Assembly: GCA_024195585.1 (NCBI GenBank)
Contig: SWBL01000210.1
Coordinates: forward strand, 1 to 64,000
Direction: 5' to 3'
Origin: Aureobasidium sp. EXF-3400
Lineage: Eukaryota; Ascomycota; Dothideomycetes; Dothideales; Saccotheciaceae
DNA length: 64,000 nt
This document shows, in pieces, positions 47,304-56,460 of this stretch. Each line of letters opens with the position of its first letter. Positions within the stretch are counted from its first letter, which is position 1. The notes under the pieces were generated by a model. It was not told the origin of the DNA. It searched no databases and saw only the letters and a list, made by a program, of their open reading frames with translations. The translations under genes were made by a program, and so were the position numbers.

Positions 47304-50054
47304 TTAGAACACGGCTGCCAGTCCACTCTTGGAGTGTCGTTTACTGAAACGCGGTTTCCTGCTTTTAACGCTCTCGTTGTCTCCTGGATCCTTGCGTAGA
47401 GTGTTCCGCACAGAGTGTATCGACTGTTGCTCACCACCATCACCACCACTCGCACTAGTGGGGCTAGACATGGTCGATGCCAGATCGCCATACTGCGATT
47501 CGCCCGAGTACGAGTTTGCCATGGCTTGTGATTGTGCAACATCCTTGGCACGGTCGATAGCGTCCAACCACTCCTGAGTCGAGTACTTCGAGCCATCCGG
47601 ATCTGATGTCGTCGCGCGAGGATCTTCGAAGGAGAAATGTTTGTCGCGCTGGAATACTGTTAGCATGTGAGGCATTGATGCTGGAATAGTAGTACTTACT
47701 GTGTCGATGCAGAAAGCCGTCAATCCCGTCTTGCTGTCTTGGACTGGTTTGCAGGATGTGCCATTGGCAAGCAGGTTGAGCTCAAGTTTGGCCTTCTTCT
47801 CATCGCCACCAGCAGCGGCTATTATGACTCGCGCACTAGAAGTTATCATGACGAGTCGTTGGCGTTTCTTTGTTGTTGCTCCACCGAAGAATCTCGAGAA
47901 CTTCTTCGGTGCTTCTTCGCCGCCTTTGGATGTGGGACTATGCGCAGCTGGAGAAGAGATAACATTGAGGTTGCCCAGCTTGATAATTCTCTCATTGTTA
48001 CGGGTCAACACAGGCGACCAGTCGATGTCCAGCTGACTAGGAGGAGCCAATTCTGTTATAGCTCGTAGTTGTGGTCGAGGCACCTGTAGGCCGGGTGGAG
48101 CTGTTGGCGGTGAAGCTGCATGCGACATGGGCGCCGTTGGGATACCTGGGATATTAGGAGCGGGGGCTGAGCCCACATGGTCTCCGCCATTGAGTCTGAT
48201 GGGCTGAGCTTGAGAGGGGCCGGGCATGTAACTCCGAAGCCTTGGTGCTTTTTGCTTCCACAAACCCTTGCCCCACTGGATGCCTTCGAAGAAAGGATGT
48301 GACTTGATATGTTCGATGGGCAAACGCTTGGAAGGATCGAGGACCAACAGTCTCTCGATGAGGTCTCTCCCCACTGCAGGGAAGTTGTCCGGGAAGCGAT
48401 AGTCCAAAGCGACGATTTTTTGGAACGTCTGATACTCATTACTGGCTTTGAATGGAGGCCGGCCAGCGAGCAGCTGGTAGAGGATGCAGCCAAAGGCCCA
48501 GAGATCACTTGCTTTACAAGCATTCTTGTCGGTCAGGAGTTCTGGACTGACGTACTCTGCAGTACCGACAAACGACACTGCTCTCTCCTGTTCGGCGCCG
48601 TCCATGGGATCGCCGGAGCCGGGTCCATCTGTTCCAGTGCCGCCAGCGGACCGGATGTCGAGGATCTTGGCGGTTCCGAAATCGGTAATCTTGGTATGCA
48701 TCTGTTCGTCGAGCAGAACATTTTCCGGTTTCAAGTCTCGATGGATGATACCCTTCGAGTGCATGTATGCTATTGAGTCGAGCATCTGGGCGCCGTAGAA
48801 ACGTGTGCATTCTTCGTCGAAAGTACCCATCTTCTTCAGGTGACCTAGTAGTTCGCCTCCGTTGGCAAGGTCGAGGACAAAGTAGAGCGAGCGCTCGTCT
48901 TGGAATGTATAATACAGGCGGACAATGCCAGGATGTTCAGTGAGTCGATTGAGAGCATCCTTTTCGATATTGACATATTTGACCTTCTTCTCTTTGATTA
49001 TGTGGCGCTTGTCGAGAACCTTGACAGCATACTCACGGTGGATCTGGCGGTCGGTCGCTGCAAGAACTGTGCTGTATGAGCCCTCTCCCAAAGTGCGGCC
49101 GAAGTGGAAGTCGTTGACACCCTTCTTGACGATCTTGGAAACCGGTCTTCCGTTTTGGTCGACTTCTTGTCTAGTAGCGACGGCAGCTCCACGCTCTTTC
49201 CACTCTTCACTGCTGGGTAGCGGACCACCTTCGATGCTGTATACAGAGCCAGCAGGACCAGGACCATACCCAGAAGTGACACGCTGAGAGCTTCTTCTCG
49301 GCGGCATTACATTTTGGCCGTCGGGACCACGGTAACTTCGGCTGGCAGAGCGGGCTGGAGGGTGTCCAGCCATAGCAGCAGCTGCAGCCCGTGAAGCGCT
49401 CCTGGCCAGTCCAGACTGAGAGGGAGGGTCATCACGGTATCTATACGATGAAGCCTGAGAGATGGCAGAATTGCTTGAGATGTTTTGATGTGTGTACATG
49501 TTTGACATGCGTGAGGACGGGATGCTCGAGTTTTGAGGGTATTGAGGGAGTTGAGCTTCGTAAGAGCCGGCGCGTTGGCGATAGAGTTGATCGGAGTCGC
49601 TCGAGGCTGCACGATAGGGTCTTGTGGAATTATAGGGGTCGGCGGAGGCTAGGTGAGCGGCAACATATTCTGAATGTGACGGAGCGTTGGAGTGGAACGA
49701 GGCAGCATATTGGGAGTGCGAATCGTGGTCGGGTTGGTGTATGGAGGACAGTTGTGACAAGCCACGCGAGTGATTGTGGTTGGTGATGGTGCTGCCTGAC
49801 GACTGCGACGAGATGGTAGGGCGATCGTCTGGAGTCGAGGGGGTCGAGTGTAGTTGGCGACTCGGACTCGCAGCGGCGTTGGTAGTGGAGCGGACAGATG
49901 AGGCGGTGGGCGGCGGTGTATGCAGCAGCGTGTGGGCTGGGAGGGTCTGGGGTTGGATGGTTGGCGGAGTCTCTTGTTCGTTGTCGTCGTCGCTGTCGGG
50001 ATTGGCTATGCGAAGACCACCCAGCGAGCGCGACAGGCTCAGGTCGCCGTTCAT
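47304..50054 (-). CDS. PDK1-type protein kinase (Pkh/Ksg1 family)
   Basis: The exons are complement(join(47304..47648,47700..50054)), for 899 residues; the intron is 51 nt and in frame, so an unspliced reading is also open. PDK1 kinases phosphorylate the activation loop of AGC kinases and act in sphingolipid and cell-wall signalling in fungi. Residues 1-300 are Ser-rich and disordered. The kinase domain starts near 316 with GEGSYSTV; HRDLKPEN is near 438 and DFGTAK near 458, followed by the PDK1-type SFVGTAEYVSPELL. A PH-like domain follows at about 690-830 (KFSRFFGG, KKRQRLVMIT, STQEWLDAI). The start MNGDLSLS is the first ATG in the frame. Confidence 0.92.
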   Translation of the reverse strand: MNGDLSLSRSLGGLRIANPDSDDDNEQETPPTIQPQTLPAHTLLHTPPPTASSVRSTTNAAASPSRQLHSTPSTPDDRPTISSQSSGSTITNHNHSRGLSQLSSIHQPDHDSHSQYAASFHSNAPSHSEYVAAHLASADPYNSTRPYRAASSDSDQLYRQRAGSYEAQLPQYPQNSSIPSSRMSNMYTHQNISSNSAISQASSYRYRDDPPSQSGLARSASRAAAAAMAGHPPARSASRSYRGPDGQNVMPPRRSSQRVTSGYGPGPAGSVYSIEGGPLPSSEEWKERGAAVATRQEVDQNGRPVSKIVKKGVNDFHFGRTLGEGSYSTVLAATDRQIHREYAVKVLDKRHIIKEKKVKYVNIEKDALNRLTEHPGIVRLYYTFQDERSLYFVLDLANGGELLGHLKKMGTFDEECTRFYGAQMLDSIAYMHSKGIIHRDLKPENVLLDEQMHTKITDFGTAKILDIRSAGGTGTDGPGSGDPMDGAEQERAVSFVGTAEYVSPELLTDKNACKASDLWAFGCILYQLLAGRPPFKASNEYQTFQKIVALDYRFPDNFPAVGRDLIERLLVLDPSKRLPIEHIKSHPFFEGIQWGKGLWKQKAPRLRSYMPGPSQAQPIRLNGGDHVGSAPAPNIPGIPTAPMSHAASPPTAPPGLQVPRPQLRAITELAPPSQLDIDWSPVLTRNNERIIKLGNLNVISSPAAHSPTSKGGEEAPKKFSRFFGGATTKKRQRLVMITSSARVIIAAAGGDEKKAKLELNLLANGTSCKPVQDSKTGLTAFCIDTVSTTIPASMPHMLTVFQRDKHFSFEDPRATTSDPDGSKYSTQEWLDAIDRAKDVAQSQAMANSYSGESQYGDLASTMSSPTSASGGDGGEQQSIHSVRNTLRKDPGDNESVKSRKPRFSKRHSKSGLAAVF
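47649..47699 (-). other. 51-nt in-frame intron in PDK1-type kinase
   Basis: GTAAGT donor, TGCTAAC branch point and TTCCAG acceptor. It is a multiple of three and has no stop, so retention would add 17 residues inside the PH-like domain. The strong consensus sites argue that it is spliced. Confidence 0.75.
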
Positions 50055-50911
50055 AGTTTGGCTATAACGATGCTTGTTCGGGGACGAGTGACTGGGCCAA
50101 GCCAAGGCCAGACACGACCAGGCGCGAGTCTGTCTGGCTACGAGATATGCGGTGTGTCCGAGGAAATGGTCGACTGCTCGTGTGTACTACGCGGGACACG
50201 AGGACGACACGATCGGCTGGATGGAAGGCTTCGTCTTTGCATACACGCAGAAAGAGGCCCGTCAAGTCAGAGACTGGAGCCAGCTAACTTGTATCGACGA
50301 CTTGAGATCCTCTCGCACTTCCACCCTATGAGCCCGCCGCACGGACCCTCTCCCAGCTTGGGCCAGCAACGTATCTCAAGTCGACCTGCTGAATCTCCTC
50401 GTCAACTCTCCTGAGCCCTGCACCGAGATGAATCCATCAACACGTCTGAGACAACAGCAGCTATTCTTGTTGTCCGTGTCAGTCTTCGACGTGTCGATCG
50501 ACTAACATGTTCACTGCTGTTTGCTCTCCTTGCATGTTTGTTGCTTTCCCCACGCCTGCTCGAACGTGCGCGTGCATACGATATAGAAAGACGCACATGT
50601 TGGCTTTCGACGACGACGTGCGCCTCACTCCGCCCCCTCGTCCGAGTGTCTTGCCCTTTTCTTAGACCAGAGGACGCTGCTGTGTTTTTGTTGCACACAC
50701 CCTGAATCCATTGGGGCAGCTGGATCATCCCCTCCTTCGATGGACACATGGTTGGTTGCACCTGCCTCAGTCGCCGCTGCCCATGTCTCTACCGTGCAAA
50801 ATGTTAGGCTGTTCGACACCGTCTTCGAGACCTTGACACTTGCCAGTCTCAACACTGCTTGTCGCAAATTCTTCCATCCATGCCTGTACCCATGCCTTTG
50901 TAAAATACATT
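50055..50911. promoter_or_regulatory. Divergent promoter region, PDK1-type kinase / disordered protein
   Basis: About 860 bp between two divergent starts. It includes pyrimidine-rich stretches near 50510-50560 and 50790-50900. No RNA gene or repeat is recognised. Confidence 0.45.
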
Positions 50912-53224
50912 ATGCTTCGCAATCGTCCATCAAGAGTTCCCCTTGGTATGGCTGATGTCAACCAGATGAAGCAACGCCTGAAGCTCAAGCAGGCCTCGCA
51001 TCCTCTTGTTGCACAGACTGACTGGGCTTATATCCATCACCAACAACAGAATACCCGCCCTCAGCCACAACCCCACTACAACCTTGGTGAAGGCGCTCAA
51101 AGATCGAGAGATGCAAGCGTCGTTCAGCTTGATCCAAACCGCCATGTTCCGCAGTTTGCTATCTACGAGTCAACCGACTCTGCCGAAGACAGTGACTCTG
51201 ATGACACCGCCTCTGCAACTTTTGCATCCGTTGCTCGTCTTGTCCATATAGCAGAGGTTAGCCCCACCATTACGCAAGTATCTGGCTACGATCCGCCTGC
51301 TCTTATAAATCTTCCTCCTACGAGACCACTAATACAAGACGCTCATCATTCTGGACATACCAGTAGTCGTCATCATCCGAACAATCCACTCGCACCCCTC
51401 AGATCTCGCCCCGACCAAGGTTTTGAAACCAGTCCGGATACTCGTGCTGGCCGTTCATATCAGTCTTCTCGTCGAACTTCCGGTCATTCCCACCAAAGAA
51501 ACCTTGATCCAAGGACGACCGCTGTCTCCCGAAGAGGACAGAACCCAAACGCCGTCTCCTTTGCTCCTCGTGTATACCTTGGCTCTCCATTCCAGGAGGT
51601 TGATCCCCAACACAGAGCCAACATCACCTCTGTCTACCGACGAGGAGGAACACTCAGGACAAGACCATCCACTTCCCGTAGTACTACAGTCAGTCGTGGC
51701 GAAATGAATTATCAAACAAGACCTAGGCCCATGCCGCGCCCTAGAGGATCCTTGATGCCTAGAAGGCCATCAGTCAGAGCGGCTCGCCGAACCCAGGGCC
51801 ATCTCAGGCCACCAGCTGCATCATCGATAGATACGGTCATGGACCGCTATCCCATCTTTCCCTCGATGAACAGTCAATCCAATTCCTCAAGACCAGACAA
51901 CTTGTTCTTGGAAAGTATACCTCAAAGACGAGGCATCCTCACTCCGCCCAGGGAGCTCAATATCATTCATCCGCCGTATTCTCGGTCCCGGTTTTCGTCA
52001 AATACGGAATCGCAGAATTCTGCGTCATCTCGAGCATCAGGCAACAACTTTTCCGGTGGGATCATGCTTTCTGCTCTAGATGGGCCTCCAGCACATAGTG
52101 CCCTCAGCTCTAGGAGTTGGGATGGGCATCAGTTGCTTGCTCTCGGCAGCGTCCGCTCTTCTCGTGCTGGCAGTCGGACTTCCCTTATGAGTGGAAGTGC
52201 TGAACATCAGACTAGTGGGCTACCCCCACCGCAGTCACCTCTGGACCTACTGACTCAAGAGTTGCGCCGTTTGTCCACAAGCTTGTCAGTCAGATCACGG
52301 TCTTCGTTAGGTTGTACCTCCGGCGTTACTTCCACCGACGGACGTCTTTTGAGTGGCAATGTGTTCTACTCAGACTCTGACGACGAGATGGACGAGCGCG
52401 ATGGTAGGACCCGGAATCCTCCTAGTCGTCGTGGTTCATCACAAATCGATGGATGCAGTACCAGGAGACGTGAGAGTCAACTTCCTAGCCAGCCTCAGCG
52501 TCATCTCGGCATAGCAGCCCGGATCGTGGATGTAGAGGCTGATTGTGAGATTGGAACCATCATAGCACTCTTTAAATCGCCGTCTACCCAATCTGTATGC
52601 TCGATCCCTGGAATCGAGACTTCATTGATGGACAGCTCGCCCCCTGGAGACCTGCCTGATCATGTGCCGACTACACCAGGTTCGCAGCTGGCACAATCCA
52701 TGGCAACTGCCTGCACCCCTGGTCCTGGCCTTCGATTGCAGACAACTCCGAGAGTCAAGGTCTATGACGATAGCCAACCGGCCAGCATGCAGCCTCAGAC
52801 GCCAGCAGACCTCCGCCATCAGTTCAGAACACCCGCCGGTCCTGCGATGCGCAATACTTGCCAAACAGCGCGTACTCCTGCAAGAATCTCAGCGACAGAA
52901 CAATCGCGTCTGGTTCCACCTCGGAGCATTCACCGCAACACGTACCCTTCGTTTCAGCAGACCAGCCCACAACCGCTTACGACAAACTCACAACCATCTA
53001 GTCCTTACTCGCCTAACCTCGACCTGAGGACTGCTGCGGCTATCACTGCGGTTCAGAGACGACGCACGGCTCGAGGAGTTTCCAATGAAAATGTCATCGA
53101 TCCGAGTACAAACGGCATGGAAGCCGAAAGGGAGGCATACTTGAGACGCATTGGAACAGACGGTACGATTACTATGGATGATACGCCTCCACGGGAGGGT
53201 AGGTACGAGCGATACATGTCGTGA
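50912..53224 (+). CDS. Large disordered protein, unknown
   Basis: 770 residues in one exon from the ATG at 50912 (MLRNRPSRVPLGM). The frame is open back to 50840, but those codons look like leader. A short conserved-looking helix (MADVNQMKQRLKLKQ) near the N-terminus is followed by Ser/Pro/Arg-rich sequence almost throughout, with an acidic patch (STDSAEDSDSDDTAS) and many SP and TP sites. The C-terminal ~60 residues are more ordered (LRTAAAITAVQRRRTARG, EAEREAYLRRIG). This resembles fungal regulatory proteins that are heavily phosphorylated. No family is recognised. Confidence 0.7.
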   Translation: MLRNRPSRVPLGMADVNQMKQRLKLKQASHPLVAQTDWAYIHHQQQNTRPQPQPHYNLGEGAQRSRDASVVQLDPNRHVPQFAIYESTDSAEDSDSDDTASATFASVARLVHIAEVSPTITQVSGYDPPALINLPPTRPLIQDAHHSGHTSSRHHPNNPLAPLRSRPDQGFETSPDTRAGRSYQSSRRTSGHSHQRNLDPRTTAVSRRGQNPNAVSFAPRVYLGSPFQEVDPQHRANITSVYRRGGTLRTRPSTSRSTTVSRGEMNYQTRPRPMPRPRGSLMPRRPSVRAARRTQGHLRPPAASSIDTVMDRYPIFPSMNSQSNSSRPDNLFLESIPQRRGILTPPRELNIIHPPYSRSRFSSNTESQNSASSRASGNNFSGGIMLSALDGPPAHSALSSRSWDGHQLLALGSVRSSRAGSRTSLMSGSAEHQTSGLPPPQSPLDLLTQELRRLSTSLSVRSRSSLGCTSGVTSTDGRLLSGNVFYSDSDDEMDERDGRTRNPPSRRGSSQIDGCSTRRRESQLPSQPQRHLGIAARIVDVEADCEIGTIIALFKSPSTQSVCSIPGIETSLMDSSPPGDLPDHVPTTPGSQLAQSMATACTPGPGLRLQTTPRVKVYDDSQPASMQPQTPADLRHQFRTPAGPAMRNTCQTARTPARISATEQSRLVPPRSIHRNTYPSFQQTSPQPLTTNSQPSSPYSPNLDLRTAAAITAVQRRRTARGVSNENVIDPSTNGMEAEREAYLRRIGTDGTITMDDTPPREGRYERYMS

Positions 53225-54238
53225 TGACCATCAAATAGGTGGGTTTGTGCGAAGCGCAGGGTTGGAGGCGCAACAACATTCTTGAGATGAGTATGAGATA
53301 GGAACGATCAAGGAAGGAGTATCACGACTACTCGAGAAGTGTTCTTCTGTGAGGCGTAGTAGTCTTACATTCTTTGATAGCTATCAGCAGGTATACATTT
53401 CCGTCTATGATAGATCGAGCTGTATTGTTTGAAGCATGGCACGATTCCCGAAGCTCCATGTAAATCGCGTGCAACTTCCCTCGTCTCTGATTCTTGTCAC
53501 AAGTTGTCTCTATGAGCTTTTGAACCTAGACTGAATGAGGTCTGACCGATTGTCCAAAATGTGGTTACCGTAGTCTATCTCTTCGCCATATTGTATAGTC
53601 ATCTACCAGTTCTCGTCCATATATGATATCTCTGGTCAAGTGCTTTGGTGAAGCACGGCCGGTAAGCTAGTGATCTTTACGGCAAATTTCCAAGCTGTCA
53701 GCATCATCGTGTCGGTGCACGAGCACTGCTCTCGTCATCTTGCATGATCATGTCCGGCAGGAGATGTAAATCGAACAGCCAACAGAGCCTCACACGTGCA
53801 TGCAGTAAGGAAGAAATATGGACGTAGTGTAACGAGTGGCTGTTGCAAACGTATAAGGTAGGATAGACTCGAGACACCTGTTTCGCTGAGGATTGAGATC
53901 AAAGATAACGATCCTCTTGCGGTTGTTTATCTGCAGAGATCTGCATCCAAGGCGGTCGTGCGTCGTTCAAGCTTTCTCTTCGGGATTCGACCGATCTTCG
54001 ACTGCGGCGTTTCAGGTTTCCGCTGGGGACGCGCAAGACGTGCAACAAACCTGCGACATCTGCTGCGACCCGCCACCTCCTCTCGCATCAATTCACGCAT
54101 CGTCACTCGTTCTCAAGACTCACTCGTTATCCTCCTATGCACTGAATCGATCTCGTTGATCAATTCGCTTTGTTTTTCTGATCGTTTTCCTTCCGCGACG
54201 AATTTCTGGTGAGAAGTTTCACCAGCCAACGCACAAAG
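53225..54238. other. Intergenic region
   Basis: About 1 kb between two plus-strand genes. A pyrimidine-rich leader precedes the next ATG (about 54090-54230). No gene or RNA is recognised. Confidence 0.5.
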
Positions 54239-56011
54239 ATGGGGCAAGCCACGCCAGCTGCAGGTCGCAATGGACGTGTTGCATACAAACAGGCCTTCTT
54301 GAATCTGGCCCAGGCTCCGCGATGGAGGGGCCTCATAATCGGAACCTTTTCGTTCTTGCTGGTCTTCTGGATCTGGGAGGCCAACTCGGATCCCAACGCG
54401 CGCTCAAAGCTCTACAACAAAATCTCAGGTCGACCACACAATGATTTCATGTGGAAGCCGCCATCTGTGCTTGAGCCATCAGAATTCACGATAGAGCTGG
54501 AAGCAGGAAAGACTTCGACAGCACCTAGTGGACTCAAGAAAGAGAATCCTCAATTTCACCTTTTGATTCATGCACCGAAAATCACGAGTAATGTCTGCCG
54601 GAGTTTGCTGTCGTCTTTTCTGCTGGACTATCCGACTCCAACCTTGATTGGATACAGACCTTCCCCACCTAATGAAACCAAGGAAGGCGATTTCTGGCTG
54701 GATTATGGATTAGCAGACGTTACCGAGTACTTGACGGAACAGAATCGCATCTCGGACCACGACTCTATTGCCATTGTTGATGGAGAGAGTACTATTTTCC
54801 AGCTGCCCTCAGAAGCCCTCCTGGCCGAGTACGATGCACAAACGAAAAAGGCCAATGCTGAGCTGGGTAGCAAGTATCATGACATTCCCGTCAAAACAGC
54901 GAGTAAGCAGAAGCTGCAACGATTCAATCAATCGGTGTTCTTCTCGGCAGAATACCAGATGGTGGAACAACCGCACAGTGGCTACCTTAGCAGGTTCAGA
55001 CTTCCTGAGAGACGACAAAAGACTCTCCTGAACAGTAACCTTGCGATTGGATCCGGCTCAGGACTTCGTCATCTCTTCACAACAGCCTTGGATCAAAATA
55101 CTCGTATTGAGCGCACAGATCGCGATACCTTCAACACCATGTTTGCACAGCAAGGCCTTCTTCGCACATCGCAGGCCAAAGAGCAGCGCGAGTTGAAGAC
55201 ATGGCTGTCTCGCAATGTGCTGCCGTCTAACAAGAAAGTCAAGACAAAGTTGGCCGAGGATCTTGTCGCAGCCAAGCAGGACCTTGGCATGGGTCTCGAC
55301 TACAGAGCTACCATCTTCCAAACCATCCCGGCCACGGCCCAGCATGTCGCCGATAGCGTCATACCGCTGTCCGAGTACCCTACCTTCCCTGTTCCCAAGT
55401 CCTTCAAGGGATTGCCAAACCCATTCACCCTACACGCCTCTACGCCTCACCTCAATTCTACCAGCGCAATCCTCGTCCAGAAACAAGACAAACTTCCGTT
55501 TGATTTACACTGGACGGACATTCCCCTCTTCACCAATCCGAAATCGCAACAAGTACCTTCGTTGATCTCTATGCTACCTCCTAAGGCAAATCAGAAGGTA
55601 AAGGCAGAGTCAAACCTTCTCACAGCCCCAGACACCAACATGCGCGAGCTCTGGGAATCAATGTGGTTCTTCCCTTACGCACGACCACTTCTCAAACAAT
55701 ACTTGTCCAAGTCCACAAGCAAGGAGATTGCTTCCGAAGCAGCTATTGGTGGAGAGCGATGGTACGATGCACGTGGCGGCCGCGGTGGTGTCTGGACAGT
55801 CGAAAATGAATGGCTTGACGCTGCAGACCTCTGCGCACCTTTCGGCAAAGAAATCTTCGAAGATGGATACAGAGGATGGGCTGAGGCTGTGCCTGATGGT
55901 GTTGAACTCTCAAAGGTTGAGAAGAGTCCGGACGGTAAGGGTATCGTCATCGGAGAGCAAGTGAGGAATGGGCAGATTCACAAGATTGTTGCTGTGCAAG
56001 CTGAGTCTTGA
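54239..56011 (+). CDS. Type II membrane protein, putative Golgi glycosyltransferase-like
   Basis: 590 residues in one exon; I choose the ATG at 54239 (MGQATPAAG) because it gives the shorter cytosolic tail. A single transmembrane helix lies at about residues 33-52 (GLIIGTFSFLLVFWIWEA), followed by a stem and a large lumenal domain. DHDSIAIVDGE near 180 resembles a nucleotide-sugar DxD-type site. Late motifs include WESMWFFPYARPLL and GGRGGVWTVENEW. The layout fits a Golgi-resident glycosyltransferase, and similar proteins occur across ascomycetes, but I cannot name the sugar or the acceptor. Confidence 0.65.
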   Translation: MGQATPAAGRNGRVAYKQAFLNLAQAPRWRGLIIGTFSFLLVFWIWEANSDPNARSKLYNKISGRPHNDFMWKPPSVLEPSEFTIELEAGKTSTAPSGLKKENPQFHLLIHAPKITSNVCRSLLSSFLLDYPTPTLIGYRPSPPNETKEGDFWLDYGLADVTEYLTEQNRISDHDSIAIVDGESTIFQLPSEALLAEYDAQTKKANAELGSKYHDIPVKTASKQKLQRFNQSVFFSAEYQMVEQPHSGYLSRFRLPERRQKTLLNSNLAIGSGSGLRHLFTTALDQNTRIERTDRDTFNTMFAQQGLLRTSQAKEQRELKTWLSRNVLPSNKKVKTKLAEDLVAAKQDLGMGLDYRATIFQTIPATAQHVADSVIPLSEYPTFPVPKSFKGLPNPFTLHASTPHLNSTSAILVQKQDKLPFDLHWTDIPLFTNPKSQQVPSLISMLPPKANQKVKAESNLLTAPDTNMRELWESMWFFPYARPLLKQYLSKSTSKEIASEAAIGGERWYDARGGRGGVWTVENEWLDAADLCAPFGKEIFEDGYRGWAEAVPDGVELSKVEKSPDGKGIVIGEQVRNGQIHKIVAVQAES

Positions 56012-56460
56012 GAATAGAGTGCATAAACAGCATAGCATTGCATTTCATTGTCTCTGTTTTTGGTTTCAGCGTTAATAGACGGAGCGGCATTGGAGTTTGG
56101 AGTTTTCTACTTGCTGCTAGTGTACATAGAGGTTGCATCATTACTGGCAAATCAGTTTCTGCCATTACTTTACAGTCTCACTGCTGCAGTTTGAAAAACA
56201 GAGTTGTGCATCAAATTGCTTTATGGTTGAACGTGTGGCTGCGAGACAAAGAAGTGATACGTCGAAAACAAGATCAGCCAGCGTCGCGACCCAGATATCA
56301 GCACTACAAAGAAGTTCACAACCATCCGCGCCGGATTTGTCTTGAAGACAAGGAATGTCGTGTCATGAAATATCACAACCACCCACATACACAACTTTTG
56401 CATCACGAAGCAAAAACAGCTTCTCTTTACCGTTTCAAGTCGCTTGCAATTTTCCCAACC
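56012..56460. other. Intergenic / leader region
   Basis: About 450 bp upstream of the orphan membrane protein. The reading frame is open through it, but the content is not protein-like and includes no conserved start. I treat it as promoter plus leader. Confidence 0.5.

Noticed and set aside
56008..56460. N-terminal extension of the orphan membrane protein
   Set aside because: The extension begins only a few bases from the stop of the previous gene and reads like untranslated sequence; MGLLLRLAL at 56461 is a better membrane-protein start.
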